Assembly (NCBI GenBank): GCA_030429735.1
Contig: JAUIET010000002.1
Coordinates: forward strand, 480,414 to 544,413
Direction: 5' to 3'
Length of the DNA stretch: 64,000 nucleotides
DNA from: Gammaproteobacteria bacterium
GTDB lineage: Bacteria > Pseudomonadota > Gammaproteobacteria > Pseudomonadales > JAUIET01
Shown here: positions 25,612 to 35,245 of the stretch, piece after piece
How the letters are laid out: every line of letters begins with the position of its first letter
How positions within the stretch are numbered: position 1 is the first letter of the stretch
Notes under the pieces: model-generated
Told to the model about the DNA's origin: nothing
What the model saw: only the letters and a program-made list of their open reading frames with translations
Databases searched by the model: none
Position numbers and translations under genes: made by a program

Positions 25612-28005
25612 CTAGCGCGTAAGCAGTTTTTCTGAGCTGACTGAATTGGCTTCAACGTCAGTGCGGTAAAACCACAGGCGCTTGCGTTCAAACGCATTGT
25701 ACATTTCAAATTGATTGCTATAGTTCGCGTTTTTATTGCCTTGCGGGTCGATAAATCCGCTGTTTCCTGGCGGCACCACCTCATACGCAACAATTTTATC
25801 CTCGTGCAGCACCGTCATATTGTTTTCGGTACCGCGGTTCTGTTCTATTGGCGCCAACATTGCTGCGCGTTCAACAGTCTGCGGAATGCCCAGAAAATTC
25901 TTGTGGCTGAATGGGCGTGGTGCATTGGCCATTCGCCAAGCTGATGCATTTTTACCTTGCCTTGCGGTAAGCGCGTCGTACACCGTCGTCAGTGACTCTG
26001 CAACTACCTGTTCAGCTGTTTTGCCATTCAGGAAGTCAAAACGACTGTTGCCCTGCAGTGCTTCCACCAGCGTTTTCAAGCCGGTTGAGATATTCACACC
26101 GGAGCCTGTTGGTTTCCCCTCAACTGGGTATCCAGTGGTGTTGAACCAGTCGAACGCGTCACCAAGGTCATCGGCAAGTACGTCTTCCAGCAATTGTTGC
26201 AGAAAGCTCTGAAACAACAGCGTTCCCGGGCCGTCGTAATAACCATCGCCGTCCGCGTCGCGTGAGTGACGATCCCACTTGGACAATAGTTGCTGAGCTT
26301 GTTTTACGGAGGGGGTGGGGTACTGTTTTGCCGCTGCCTCAATGATTGGCAGAAAATAGCGTGCGTTAATGTCGCCGTAGGAGCTTTGCTCAATAAGGTC
26401 CCAGGCTTGCTCAGTGGTCAGGCGTTCTGTCGCATCAATAGCGCTGTGCAAATAGTCGACACGGTCGGCATTTGACCATGAATACCAGAACACATCAGGG
26501 TTCAATACACCGTGCGCCGGCTTATTGTTCCAATTGGCGACGTAACCACTTTCCGGATTCACTTTGTGTGGATTGTTTGCGAAACTTTGTGTCCCCAACC
26601 AATTGTTGCCGCCGTCGCCTATACTCGGCAAGCGGTTGTCAGCCCCCTGGCTGCGCTGCGGGTAATGACCCACAAACGCGTACGCGATATTGCCTTTGCG
26701 GTCGGCGTAGTACCAGTTGATGTTCAGCGCTGCATCATCAGCGTATTCAAGCCATTCCTGCGGATTGCTGGCGCGTCCAGAGTGCATCCAGGCCAGCATG
26801 GATTGCAGCTCCTTGCCATCCCACGCCCGCCGTTTCGCGTAGGCCACGCCTGCTTGCGCATCGAAGTGTGTCACCTGGCCATGCACACTTCGGCGCACTG
26901 TGAGCTCTCTGTCCTTACCGTTGCGGACAGTGACTGTTTCGCTGCGCACTTCGAAATCAGTGTATGCACCTTCATACCAATACTGGTTGAGGTCTTCCGG
27001 GTTCAGCCTTAGCTCGAAGAGGTCGACTATGTCACCTGCGCCCCAGGTGCTGCCCCAGGCGATGTCTGCATTATGCCCGAATAGAATCACAGGGTAGGCA
27101 AACGGCGTATTGCCGACAATATCAAAACCAGCGCCATGTAACCCTATGGAGTACACGTAGGCTGGCACATACCACCCAAACTGCGGGCCATTAACCAGAA
27201 TGGCGTTTGCGCCACTGGCCTTGCTCGGTCCCAGTACAAAACAGTTGCTGAAGCCAGTGGCTATTTCGGACGGCGCCATAGCAACAGCGCCGGCGTGTTT
27301 TCCGACGGATTGCAGCGCACCGGGTTTTTCTGGGTGATCGGGCAATTGCCAATCGTTGACGCTGATCGATGTAGGCGTACCGTCGGTATACCTTGGATTA
27401 AGGTCATCAAATATCTTTTGTGCGGTATCGGGACCGTGTATCTTTACAAGAATGCTAAGAATTCGGGCGTTATCCAACTCGGTGTTGTAGTCGCCAAAGC
27501 GATTTACCATGGTGCCCACGAACACCATGGCAACATCAAACGCTGACCATTGCTGAGGCTTAAAATCATACTTGGTAAATTCCAGTGGTAGTAAGCGCTC
27601 GGGCTCCATGTTCACCTTGGCCAACCAGGCATTCATCCCGGCTGCATACCCCTGAAAAACGGCAAGGTCATCCTTGCTCAGCGAACGCAGTTGATCACGA
27701 ATAGAGGCGGGTGAGAACAGGTGCCGGGTTTGCTCGTCAAAATCCGCATAGTTGGCCCCGAGTACTTCCGCGACTGTGCCCACCGCACTGCGCCGCGCCA
27801 TTTCCATTTGAAACAAACGGTCTTGTGCCACGGCGTAGCCGTACCCGAAAAAAACATCGTACACGGTGTTGGCGTAAACATGCGCCGTGCCGTATTCATC
27901 ACGAAGTATTTCTACGCTGCCGCCAGTGACGGAGTTCGAATAGGGCTGCTGAGCGCAAGCTGCAATAAAGATCAGTACGACAATGCTGGAAATCGTTTCC
28001 TTCAT
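25612..28005 (-). CDS. Penicillin-acylase-family N-terminal-nucleophile hydrolase, lipoprotein
   Basis: A 797-residue precursor. [17 protein letters not shown] is a lipoprotein signal with lipobox IAAC. The alpha chain follows, then the cleavage site with Ser253 in [10 protein letters not shown], the residue that becomes the N-terminal nucleophile. The beta chain has the downstream [14 protein letters not shown] and [12 protein letters not shown]. The family hydrolyses amide bonds of penicillins, acyl-homoserine lactones and other N-acyl amines outside the cytoplasm. The start codon lies directly after a terminator-like hairpin and has no visible ribosome-binding site. Neighbouring TonB receptor and amidase suggest uptake and cleavage of an acylated amine. 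Confidence 0.88.
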   Translation of the reverse strand: MKETISSIVVLIFIAACAQQPYSNSVTGGSVEILRDEYGTAHVYANTVYDVFFGYGYAVAQDRLFQMEMARRSAVGTVAEVLGANYADFDEQTRHLFSPASIRDQLRSLSKDDLAVFQGYAAGMNAWLAKVNMEPERLLPLEFTKYDFKPQQWSAFDVAMVFVGTMVNRFGDYNTELDNARILSILVKIHGPDTAQKIFDDLNPRYTDGTPTSISVNDWQLPDHPEKPGALQSVGKHAGAVAMAPSEIATGFSNCFVLGPSKASGANAILVNGPQFGWYVPAYVYSIGLHGAGFDIVGNTPFAYPVILFGHNADIAWGSTWGAGDIVDLFELRLNPEDLNQYWYEGAYTDFEVRSETVTVRNGKDRELTVRRSVHGQVTHFDAQAGVAYAKRRAWDGKELQSMLAWMHSGRASNPQEWLEYADDAALNINWYYADRKGNIAYAFVGHYPQRSQGADNRLPSIGDGGNNWLGTQSFANNPHKVNPESGYVANWNNKPAHGVLNPDVFWYSWSNADRVDYLHSAIDATERLTTEQAWDLIEQSSYGDINARYFLPIIEAAAKQYPTPSVKQAQQLLSKWDRHSRDADGDGYYDGPGTLLFQSFLQQLLEDVLADDLGDAFDWFNTTGYPVEGKPTGSGVNISTGLKTLVEALQGNSRFDFLNGKTAEQVVAESLTTVYDALTARQGKNASAWRMANAPRPFSHKNFLGIPQTVERAAMLAPIEQNRGTENNMTVLHEDKIVAYEVVPPGNSGFIDPQGNKNANYSNQFEMYNAFERKRLWFYRTDVEANSVSSEKLLTR

Positions 28006-28008
28006 AAT

Positions 28009-28038
28009 AAAAAAAAGGCGCGTTATTGGCGCGCCTTT
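28009..28038 (-). terminator. Rho-independent terminator after the TonB receptor gene, abutting the acylase start
   Basis: On the minus strand AAGGCGCG, a 7-base loop CCAATAA and CGCGCCTT form a strong stem that runs straight into eight T residues. It lies 28 bases after the receptor stop. The U-run ends five bases before the ATG of the acylase gene, so this element ends receptor transcripts and also occupies the place where the acylase ribosome-binding site should be. Confidence 0.8.
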
Positions 28039-28065
28039 GATCCAGGTTCATTATAAGCAGTGTGT

Positions 28066-30312
28066 CTACATACTCCAGGTGGCCGTGACGCCATAGGTTC
28101 GAGGCGCGCCCCAAACACCGATAACCCCTGGCCCGATCACATAGCTGTGCGATATGTAGTCTTCTTCCGCGAGGTTTTTGCCCCATAGAGAAACTTCCAG
28201 GTTCTCATTCTCAGATGTCCAGGCAAAGCGTGCATCAATAAGGTCGTGCTCGTCAATGCGGGTACGCTGGTCGAGGTAATCCGTAATCTGTCGGTCCATA
28301 TGGCTTAGCTCAATGCGAAAGTCGTAGGTGCCGTGGTTGGTTGGCATCATGAATTTGGCGGCTATGTTGTAGGAGTTTTCGGGTGCCTGGCGAAGATCGC
28401 TGCCTGATGCGTCAATCGCGCCATTGGCGGTTTCAATCACCAGGTCGTTCACTTCCGTTTCCAGGTACGCATAGTTACCGCTAAGCTGAACATGCTCGCC
28501 AATATTCCAGACGAAATCCATTTCGATGCCCTGAATATCAGCAGTGCCGATGTTAGCAGTGACGAAGGTACCAAATGCAGAACCAGCAACCGGTCCAAAG
28601 CGCACAATCTGCAGGTCTTCGTAATCGGTCATAAAGGCCGTGGCGTTCAACCGAAGTGTGTTATCCAGTAAATCGCCTTTGAAGCCAAGCTCATAGTTCA
28701 AAGCAGTTTCCGGTTCAACAGGGTCGCCCGCTACTGACTCAATACCTTGTGAGCCCGCGAAGCCACCACTCTTGAAGCCCTTGGATGCTGTTGCGAACAA
28801 CATGATTCCATCAGTCGGTCGATACTGCAAAGACACCATGGGTGAGAAATCATCCCAATCGTCGTTCGGTGTGACCGTGAATGATTCAGCAACAATATTC
28901 AGGCTGCCGCCCACGCCCTGGCACTCAGCAAAGTTTTCAAACGGAGTGCCTGTGCGATCTCCACCACAATCAACCGACGTCGCCAGATAGTCTTTTTCAT
29001 CAAGTGTGTATCGGGCGCCGAATGTCAACGCAAGCACGTCATTAATGTCCCAGGTACCCTGGCCGTAAATGGCATAACTGTTGGTTTCATTGACGGTACG
29101 TGTGTATTCATTACCGATCACATTCTGCGTGCCTACATCCTGCACAACAAAACCGTTATAAGTGCCAGCGGCAGTGATCTTGAACTGTTCCGTTCGGTCG
29201 GTTTCTTCACGAAAGTAAAACAATCCTGCCGTGTAGTTAAAGTTGCCGTCCAAATTGGATGTCCAGCGCAGCTCCTGGGAGAACGTGTCAATGTCTTCAA
29301 TAATGTCATCGATCACTTCGTCGAACGGTAATCCGATCGCACCCAGACCTGCACCCACCGATTGCATTTCCCAGTCGGCTTCGGCATGACGGAATGCGGT
29401 GATTGTGGTGAGCGTGCCGCTGTCGAATTCGATATCGCCTTGCAGGCTGATGCCACTGGCTTCACGCTTGGAAAAGCCATCAAAGGGCGAGGCTTGCTGT
29501 CTGGGGCCAGTCACGCCATTAGCCGCCGCAATCTCTACCACAGGCGCGTTGCTCTCGATCGCTGTGCGACCCATGTCAGCGCGATCGTCTTCCATCCAGT
29601 CAGCTGACAATAACCAGTCGCTGGACTCTGTGGAAAAGCGCAACTGGCCACGAAGCGAGGTTTGATCTTCATCTTGCAACTCGGTACCCAATACCAGGTT
29701 GTCGACGTAACCATCATGCTCGCGGTGGCTCATGGTCAGTTTGCCGGCCACGGAGTCGGACAGTGGGCCGCTGATATAGCCCTGATAGCGCAAAATTCCT
29801 TCGTTGCCTACGGTCAGACCAATTTTGCCAGTCAGCTCATCGGAAGGCTTTTGCGACACAACACTGATCGCGCCGCCAATGGAGTTACGACCGAACAGGG
29901 TGCCTTGTGGTCCCTTCAGAACTTCGATGCGCTCCAGGTCGAACATGTCGAAGTTGATCGACGCCAGGCGGCCAATATAGACACCATCCAGAAAAAGGCC
30001 GACCGAGTTATCCAGTCCTGCGCCGTCATCCACGGAGCTTATGCCGCGCATGGAGATCAACGCCTGTCCAGCTGAAAACTCGCCGTATGACATGCCGGGC
30101 ACGTGCAGAGCGATGCTGGCTGCGTCAAAGATGTCCGCTTCCTTCAGTTCATTGGCACCAATCGCCGTTACTGTAATAGGCACGTCTTGAATGTTCTGTT
30201 CGCGATGTTGTGCCGTGACAATGAGCTCCTCCAGTTCACCGGCCGTGGCCAGACTGGAACAAAGAACGGGCGCTGTGAGTAAGGCAGCGTACTTTCGGGT
30301 GGTTAAAGCCAT
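28066..30312 (-). CDS. TonB-dependent outer-membrane receptor
   Basis: A 748-residue receptor: signal peptide ending around SSLATAG, a TonB box in ELEELIVTAQ, the plug domain with QDVPITVTAIG and LKGPQGTLFGRNSIGGAISV, and a beta barrel with alternating aromatic strands up to TYGVTATWSM. It would import a scarce or bulky compound through the outer membrane using TonB energy. It lies between the acylase and amidase genes, so its substrate may be what they hydrolyse, but the family does not reveal the ligand. A perfect 16-base palindrome lies 73 bases upstream of the start. Confidence 0.9.
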   Translation of the reverse strand: MALTTRKYAALLTAPVLCSSLATAGELEELIVTAQHREQNIQDVPITVTAIGANELKEADIFDAASIALHVPGMSYGEFSAGQALISMRGISSVDDGAGLDNSVGLFLDGVYIGRLASINFDMFDLERIEVLKGPQGTLFGRNSIGGAISVVSQKPSDELTGKIGLTVGNEGILRYQGYISGPLSDSVAGKLTMSHREHDGYVDNLVLGTELQDEDQTSLRGQLRFSTESSDWLLSADWMEDDRADMGRTAIESNAPVVEIAAANGVTGPRQQASPFDGFSKREASGISLQGDIEFDSGTLTTITAFRHAEADWEMQSVGAGLGAIGLPFDEVIDDIIEDIDTFSQELRWTSNLDGNFNYTAGLFYFREETDRTEQFKITAAGTYNGFVVQDVGTQNVIGNEYTRTVNETNSYAIYGQGTWDINDVLALTFGARYTLDEKDYLATSVDCGGDRTGTPFENFAECQGVGGSLNIVAESFTVTPNDDWDDFSPMVSLQYRPTDGIMLFATASKGFKSGGFAGSQGIESVAGDPVEPETALNYELGFKGDLLDNTLRLNATAFMTDYEDLQIVRFGPVAGSAFGTFVTANIGTADIQGIEMDFVWNIGEHVQLSGNYAYLETEVNDLVIETANGAIDASGSDLRQAPENSYNIAAKFMMPTNHGTYDFRIELSHMDRQITDYLDQRTRIDEHDLIDARFAWTSENENLEVSLWGKNLAEEDYISHSYVIGPGVIGVWGAPRTYGVTATWSM

Positions 30313-30384
30313 GCAAATGTCCTCGATTGGGCGTTAAAGTGATACAGTTAATATTATTTTATGTCTAAAACAGTGTCATTTGAT

Positions 30385-30400
30385 GTTAAAACGTTTTAAC
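30385..30400. promoter_or_regulatory. 16-base perfect palindrome upstream of the TonB receptor
   Basis: GTTAAAACGTTTTAAC is a perfect palindrome with a central CG, as favoured by LacI-type and some other dimeric regulators. It lies in the 141-base gap between the amidase stop and the receptor start, in an AT-rich stretch that would hold the receptor promoter. No matching regulator gene is adjacent other than the LuxR-type protein 1.6 kb away. Confidence 0.45.
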
Positions 30401-30453
30401 TGTCAATAGGTCTGGCTGAGAAAGTTACGTATGTGTCGCAATTACGCTTGTAA

Positions 30454-31905
30454 TCATTCAGCCGCCTCAGCGGAAGTGGTCAAAAGTTCCTCAATAGCCA
30501 GCGCAATGCCGAGTACCTGGCGGTCTTTCCCGGCAGGCCCGTCAATTTCAAGACCCACTGGCAGACCCTCGCAATCCGTGCTGATTGGCAAACTGACCGC
30601 CGGAATGCCAGCGATGCTCGCCGGATCGGTATTGTGAATATAAGAAGGAAATGTAGGTGCTTTCGCACCGTTCAGTTGCACAGTGTCTGTCGAGCCTTTG
30701 ATGGGGCGTGCGGGCAATTTAGTGGTTGGAAAAACCATGCCAGATAACTGGTTCTGCTCAAAGTAAACAGCATAAAGCTGCTGTAATCGGGTCAGCGCCA
30801 ACAATGCCTGTTCATAGGTTTGCACAGGTATTGCGGTTTCTGGCGTGGTTGCACCGGCAAACACCGTTTGTACATCGGGACTGGCGATTTCCGCAACGAG
30901 GTCGGCCAGACTCAGCCCGGTCTCGTATTCGCTCAGATACGTGCTTAAATCCCTAACGGCTTCAAACAGTGCGATGGGGAAGCCACTGCGCGCCAGCAAA
31001 TCTGCAAGCTCAGGCACTTCGGCATCAACCAGCACCACGCCTGCATCTTGCAAACGGTGCAAGGCTATATTCACGCATTGCTCTACGTGTGCATCCAAAC
31101 CTGAATAGAAGTAGCCCCGGTCGAGGCCTAATCGCAAACCGGCGAGCTTGATCGCTGGCAAGTCGAAGTTATCACCCGCAATCACCGCGTCCAGTGTCGC
31201 CAGCAAGCTGATGTTGCCAGCTATCGGCCCAATGGTGTCTCGCGTGTTGGATACCGGCGTGACAGCGCCGGTCGGGTAACGGCCAATGCTTGGTCTGAAA
31301 CCGGCCACGCCGGTGAGTGCGGGAGGAATGCGCACTGAACCTCCTGTATCGGTACCCAGGCCCGCATCAACGATACCCGCAGCTACCGCAGCAGCAGTAC
31401 CACCGCTGCTTCCTCCTGCAAATGTCATGGGGTCGGCGGGGTTACGAACCGGCCCAAACGCTGTGTTGTTGCTGGTTATACCGAAGGCCAGCTCATGCAT
31501 GTTTGCTTTGCCCAGCACAATCGCGCCGGCGCTCCTGAGCCGTGCAATTACGGGGTTGTCTTCACTGGGCACAAAGGTCTTCAGTGCCGGCGTGCCAGCA
31601 GTGTTTGGCAAGCCCGCGACGTGAATATTGTCTTTTATCGCTAGCATAACACCCGCAAGCGGCCCGGCGTCAGCATTGCCCGCGTCAAGCGTGCGTGCGG
31701 CGCGTAAAGCGCCTTCACCATCAAGCGTGATGAATGCGTTCAAATTTGACAACAGCTCAGCACGCTGTAAAGCACCCTGAACCTTTCGCTCTATCGAGCC
31801 AGAGTTAGAACCAACTGGCGCCGATGCCTGTTCTTCAGTCATCGCCTGCTTGTTGCAAGCCACTACGCTGGTAACCAGCAGTGCAAGAGTACATAGTCGA
31901 AGCAC
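30454..31905 (-). CDS. Amidase-signature hydrolase, lipoprotein
   Basis: A 483-residue protein with a GTG start at 31905 (AGGAGAG upstream) and a lipoprotein signal ending in SVVAC. The amidase-signature triad is present: Lys in MLAIKDNIHVAG, cis-Ser in GGSSGGTAAA and the nucleophilic Ser in GTDTGGSVRIPPAL. These enzymes hydrolyse linear amides, and here the lipobox places the activity outside the cytoplasm. It is divergent from a LuxR-type regulator gene and followed by the TonB receptor and acylase genes. The substrate is unknown; a small aryl or acyl amide is plausible. Confidence 0.88.
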   Translation of the reverse strand: MLRLCTLALLVTSVVACNKQAMTEEQASAPVGSNSGSIERKVQGALQRAELLSNLNAFITLDGEGALRAARTLDAGNADAGPLAGVMLAIKDNIHVAGLPNTAGTPALKTFVPSEDNPVIARLRSAGAIVLGKANMHELAFGITSNNTAFGPVRNPADPMTFAGGSSGGTAAAVAAGIVDAGLGTDTGGSVRIPPALTGVAGFRPSIGRYPTGAVTPVSNTRDTIGPIAGNISLLATLDAVIAGDNFDLPAIKLAGLRLGLDRGYFYSGLDAHVEQCVNIALHRLQDAGVVLVDAEVPELADLLARSGFPIALFEAVRDLSTYLSEYETGLSLADLVAEIASPDVQTVFAGATTPETAIPVQTYEQALLALTRLQQLYAVYFEQNQLSGMVFPTTKLPARPIKGSTDTVQLNGAKAPTFPSYIHNTDPASIAGIPAVSLPISTDCEGLPVGLEIDGPAGKDRQVLGIALAIEELLTTSAEAAE

Positions 31906-31935
31906 ATTTCTCTCCTAATTCAATGTAAACAGCCT

Positions 31936-31963
31936 ACGATACCTGTTTTTCTGCGGGTATCAT
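31936..31963. promoter_or_regulatory. Inverted repeat in the amidase/LuxR divergent promoter
   Basis: ACGATAC (31936-31942) and GTATCAT (31957-31963) face each other 14 bases apart, with GATACC/GGTATC as the exact arms. The site lies between the amidase and the LuxR-type gene and could serve as the regulator's operator. The right arm is the same 7-mer as in the paa control regions, which may be chance. Confidence 0.35.
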
Positions 31964-32014
31964 CAATTTTGCTGATTTACCTGGCTGAAACATGCGCAGA
32001 TAGTGACTCACACC

Positions 32015-32791
32015 ATGAATCTAGAACAGAAAGAATGGCGCCAGCTTTTAGCCATTATCGAGCATCTGAACAACAGCCTTGATGACCGGGAGATTCGAGC
32101 GAACACGGGTAAGGAGCTGCTCGACCTGCTGCATGCCGATCATTTTGCCTCCTATGTGTGGAATAGCGATGCCCAGGCGTTCGGTAACCCGGTGTTTCTT
32201 AATATGTCGGCGGATAATCTGAATCTGTACGAACAGTACTACCAATTTCATGACCCGATAACGCACAAACTACAGCGCCATAAAAGTGCGGTATCGGTTA
32301 ACCAGGTCATCGCACAGGAAGAACTGTTAAAAACAGAGTTTTTTAATGATTTTCTGCATAAAGACGGATTGTTCTACGGAATCAATATTTATGTATTCGA
32401 TAATGCCGACCAGAATATCGGTGATTTTAGAGTATGGCGATCCAAGGGCCGGGAGAACTTCGGTCAGCGGGAGCTCGAGATACTGAATATGATTGCACCG
32501 CATTTCAGAAATGCGATGCGTAATATTTCGTTTGCGAAACACGCACCGCCAGAACGGGACCTGGCTGCAACACGCCGCTATCTGTCCGACCAATTGCTGC
32601 TGACCAAGCGCGAGCAAGACGTTGCCGTGCTGTTGCTGGAAGGAAAACCGGATAAAATTCTATGCGATGAATTGCACGTATCAATGGCAACACTGCGCAC
32701 GCATATTCAGCATATTTTTCACAAAGCGCAGGTCAAAAGCCGCTGCGAATTCTCTAGCAACGTGTTTTTAAAATCGGAAGTAAGCGATTGA
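32015..32791 (+). CDS. LuxR-type transcriptional regulator
   Basis: About 258 residues from the ATG at 32015; an in-frame GTG at 32003 adds four residues and cannot be excluded, since neither has a clear ribosome-binding site. The N-terminal 180 residues look like a ligand-sensing GAF/PAS-like or autoinducer-binding-like domain (LHADHFASYVWNSDAQAFG, YYQFHDPITHKLQ). The C-terminal helix-turn-helix is LTKREQDVAVLLLEGKPDKI followed by LHVSMATLRTHIQHIFHKAQ, the LuxR/FixJ pattern. It is divergent from the amidase gene and probably controls the amidase/receptor/acylase block. The residues needed for acyl-homoserine lactone binding could not be assigned by eye. Confidence 0.82.
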   Translation: MNLEQKEWRQLLAIIEHLNNSLDDREIRANTGKELLDLLHADHFASYVWNSDAQAFGNPVFLNMSADNLNLYEQYYQFHDPITHKLQRHKSAVSVNQVIAQEELLKTEFFNDFLHKDGLFYGINIYVFDNADQNIGDFRVWRSKGRENFGQRELEILNMIAPHFRNAMRNISFAKHAPPERDLAATRRYLSDQLLLTKREQDVAVLLLEGKPDKILCDELHVSMATLRTHIQHIFHKAQVKSRCEFSSNVFLKSEVSD

Positions 32792-32922
32792 AGCCTATCG
32801 AGTACGCTTAACCGAGAAGTCAGCGCTGAGCGCGGCATGGCCAGAATCTTGAGCCAAACCTTTTACTGATCTAATTCGCGTATAATACGAAACAAGATAG
32901 TTACAACTCGATGGAAACAGTT

Positions 32923-33765
32923 ATGTCTGACTCGTCAAGCTACACCCCGCCCAAGGTCTGGACCTGGGACGCTGAAAGCGGTGGTCGATTCGCAAACATC
33001 AATCGACCGGTTGCTGGTGCGACCCACGACAAGCAACTGCCAGTGGGGGAGCATGACCTGCAGCTGTATTCTTTGGCTACACCCAATGGTGTGAAAGTCA
33101 CCGTGCTGCTGGAAGAACTGCTGGCTCTTGGTAAAAGCGAAGCGGAATACGACGCCTATCTCATTAATATTGGCGAAGGTGAACAGTTTGGAAGTGGCTT
33201 TGTCGATATTAACCCCAATTCTAAAATCCCGGCCTTGCTGGATCGCAGTACTGACCCGGGTACCCGCGTGTTTGAATCGGGCGCCATCATGATTTACCTT
33301 GCCGAAAAGTTCGGCGCGTTCTACCCGGACGACCCATCTGCGCGGGCTGAATGCCTGTCCTGGCTGATGTGGCAGATGGGCAGTGCTCCGTTTCTTGGTG
33401 GTGGCTTTGGACACTTCTACGCGTATGCGCCAGAGAAGTATGAATACCCAATCAATCGCTATGCAATGGAAGTCAAACGCCAGCTGGACGTTTTGGACCG
33501 GAACCTGGCAAACCGCGAATTCATGTGTGGCGACGACTACAATATCTCAGACATGGCCATTTATTCCTGGTATGGAGCGCTGGTGCTAAAAAATATTTAT
33601 GAGGCGTCGGAATTTCTTGATGTTGCGTCGTATACACATGTGATTCGGTGGGCTACTGCCATTGACCAACGGCCTGCTGTACAGCGTGGGCAGCGGGTAA
33701 ACCGAGCCTGGGGTGATGAAGACACGCGCGTGGTAGAACGCCACAGCGCAGCAGATTTCAAGTAG
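32923..33765 (+). CDS. yghU: Glutathione transferase-like disulfide-bond oxidoreductase
   Basis: A 280-residue Nu-class glutathione transferase closely matching E. coli YghU through its length: PKVWTWDAESGG, FANINRPVAGATHDKQLPVG, LQLYSLATPNGVKVTVLLEE, NPNSKIPALLDR and PFLGGGFGHFYAYAPEKYEY. The ATG at 32923 aligns with the E. coli start; an ATG at 32911 is also in frame. The enzyme uses two glutathione molecules to reduce organic disulfides or peroxides in the cytoplasm. The gene stands alone, with the thiamine operon converging on it 6 bases away. Confidence 0.93.
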   Translation: MSDSSSYTPPKVWTWDAESGGRFANINRPVAGATHDKQLPVGEHDLQLYSLATPNGVKVTVLLEELLALGKSEAEYDAYLINIGEGEQFGSGFVDINPNSKIPALLDRSTDPGTRVFESGAIMIYLAEKFGAFYPDDPSARAECLSWLMWQMGSAPFLGGGFGHFYAYAPEKYEYPINRYAMEVKRQLDVLDRNLANREFMCGDDYNISDMAIYSWYGALVLKNIYEASEFLDVASYTHVIRWATAIDQRPAVQRGQRVNRAWGDEDTRVVERHSAADFK

Positions 33766-33771
33766 GCGCCA

Positions 33772-34644
33772 TTAGTGCGCCAACTCCGGCAGCTCGGTAT
33801 CGAACTGCCTGGCCAGCTGCCTGAGATGATGCATTTTTTCTGCCAGCTGTGGCCAAAAGGCCGCGCTGTATTTGGCTAAATGCCACAACATGTCGCCCCA
33901 TAGCAGAGCAGTTTGTGCGGAGAAAAAAACAGCGTCGCTGGTTTTCTGTTGCCAACCCGGTTGATAGGCGTTGAGAAACAGCTCAGTTTGCGTTTGATCC
34001 AACTTTAAGTAATAGACAATTGCAGCAAGGTCAAACCAGGGGTTATGCCACTGCGCAAACTCCCAGTCTATAAATGCTGCCTGCCCGGCCTCCACAAAAC
34101 AGTTTTCTGCAACCAGGTCGTTGTGACAAAAACAGTATTCCGTGTCGTCTGCCAGGTAAGCCTGCAGTATTTCTTGCAGTGCCCGGTGAACCTGATTCGC
34201 CTGCCGCCCGGCTGCCGGCAAATACTGTTGGCACCAATAAAGTATGTCAAACTCGCCCGTTTTGTCTGCCAGCGCTCGGGCCGGCGTGGTATGTATTGAG
34301 CGCAGCGCTGACGCCAGTGCCTGCACATCACTGGCACTGACGGGCCGGTCAGCAAGGCAGGTGTCGCCGATGTAGTCCATCAAGCAATAGTCAATGCGAT
34401 CAGATTCGAACACAATGGCTGGAGAGCAGCCAATCTTTGCCGCCCAGTGTTGCGCAGCCACTGCGGCACTGGCATCCGAACAGAAAGCCTTCAACACCAT
34501 TAGTCGCTCTCCAACTCGCAACAACGCTGTTTGGTGATTCAATCCAGTATCGAATTGCTTAAGTACTTCAGGCTTGGCGGCAAACGGCCATTGGCGCCAT
34601 TCACTCAGCGCCGCCTGGAGTTGCGGCTCAATGGATTGGCTCAT
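33772..34644 (-). CDS. Aminoglycoside/choline-phosphotransferase-fold kinase, probable thiamine kinase
   Basis: A 290-residue protein kinase-like fold. The catalytic loop is FCHNDLVAENCF (HxDxxxxN) and the metal-binding Asp is in AAFIDWEFAQWHNPWFDLA. This is the APH/choline kinase family, which includes E. coli thiamine kinase ThiK. It overlaps the PnuC-type transporter gene by 17 bases in an operon behind a TPP riboswitch, so phosphorylation of imported thiamine, which traps it in the cell, is the likely job. Choline or ethanolamine kinase is the alternative suggested by fold alone. Confidence 0.82.
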   Translation of the reverse strand: MSQSIEPQLQAALSEWRQWPFAAKPEVLKQFDTGLNHQTALLRVGERLMVLKAFCSDASAAVAAQHWAAKIGCSPAIVFESDRIDYCLMDYIGDTCLADRPVSASDVQALASALRSIHTTPARALADKTGEFDILYWCQQYLPAAGRQANQVHRALQEILQAYLADDTEYCFCHNDLVAENCFVEAGQAAFIDWEFAQWHNPWFDLAAIVYYLKLDQTQTELFLNAYQPGWQQKTSDAVFFSAQTALLWGDMLWHLAKYSAAFWPQLAEKMHHLRQLARQFDTELPELAH

Positions 34645-35245
34645 GCACTACCTTGCGATGGTTTGATCGCCATTGCATGTATCCGTAGACAGCCACCACG
34701 GTAAACAGGGCAAACAGCAATGCGTACAAATACAGTCCTCTATCGAGATACAAATAAATCGAGGCGGCATCGATAACTATCCAGTACAACCAATTCTCTA
34801 GAATCTTCTGGGTAACCATCCATGTGCCAATAACAGCAGACCAGGTAGTAAAGGAATCCAGATAGGGCAGGGCGGCACTGCTACTGCTGTTAAGAGCGTA
34901 GCCGCTGCTTAGAGTGAGCAACAAGATTACCGCCATGGCACTCGCATGGTATCGAAGCGGCCAGGTGCTGATTGCCAACTCGCTTTTCCCGCTGCCACCA
35001 TGCAGCCATTGCCACCAGCCGTATACTGCGATCACCAGGTAAAATACGTTCAGACCAGACTCCATTAACAGACTGGCATCCCAAAAAAGTATGATTGCGG
35101 TAGCTGTGTTGACCAGAGCTGCGGGCCAACACCAAACGTTTTCTCTTGCAGCCAGAACCACATAGGCCAGCCCAAAAACAACAGAGACCAGTTCGAGTGC
35201 GCTAGTCGCCTGCCAGGCGCTGTTCAATGCCTCATTCATACCCAC
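34628..35245 (-). CDS. pnuT: PnuC-family thiamine transporter (PnuT)
   Basis: A 205-residue membrane protein with about seven hydrophobic helices. The family pattern is visible in WCWPAALVNTATAIILFWDA, FYLVIAVYGWWQWLHG, and the NWLYWIVIDAASIYLYLDRG motif near residue 155. PnuC proteins are facilitators for vitamin precursors. Those behind TPP riboswitches carry thiamine and are called PnuT. The gene overlaps the YkoF-like gene by 14 bases and the kinase gene by 17 bases. Specificity is inferred from the riboswitch and neighbours. Confidence 0.85.
   Translation of the reverse strand: MGMNEALNSAWQATSALELVSVVFGLAYVVLAARENVWCWPAALVNTATAIILFWDASLLMESGLNVFYLVIAVYGWWQWLHGGSGKSELAISTWPLRYHASAMAVILLLTLSSGYALNSSSSAALPYLDSFTTWSAVIGTWMVTQKILENWLYWIVIDAASIYLYLDRGLYLYALLFALFTVVAVYGYMQWRSNHRKVVHEPIH

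Noticed and set aside
33764-33781. Short GGCGC/GCGCC hairpin between the convergent yghU and kinase genes
   Set aside because: Only a five-base stem, no T-run on either strand; not strong enough to list as a terminator.
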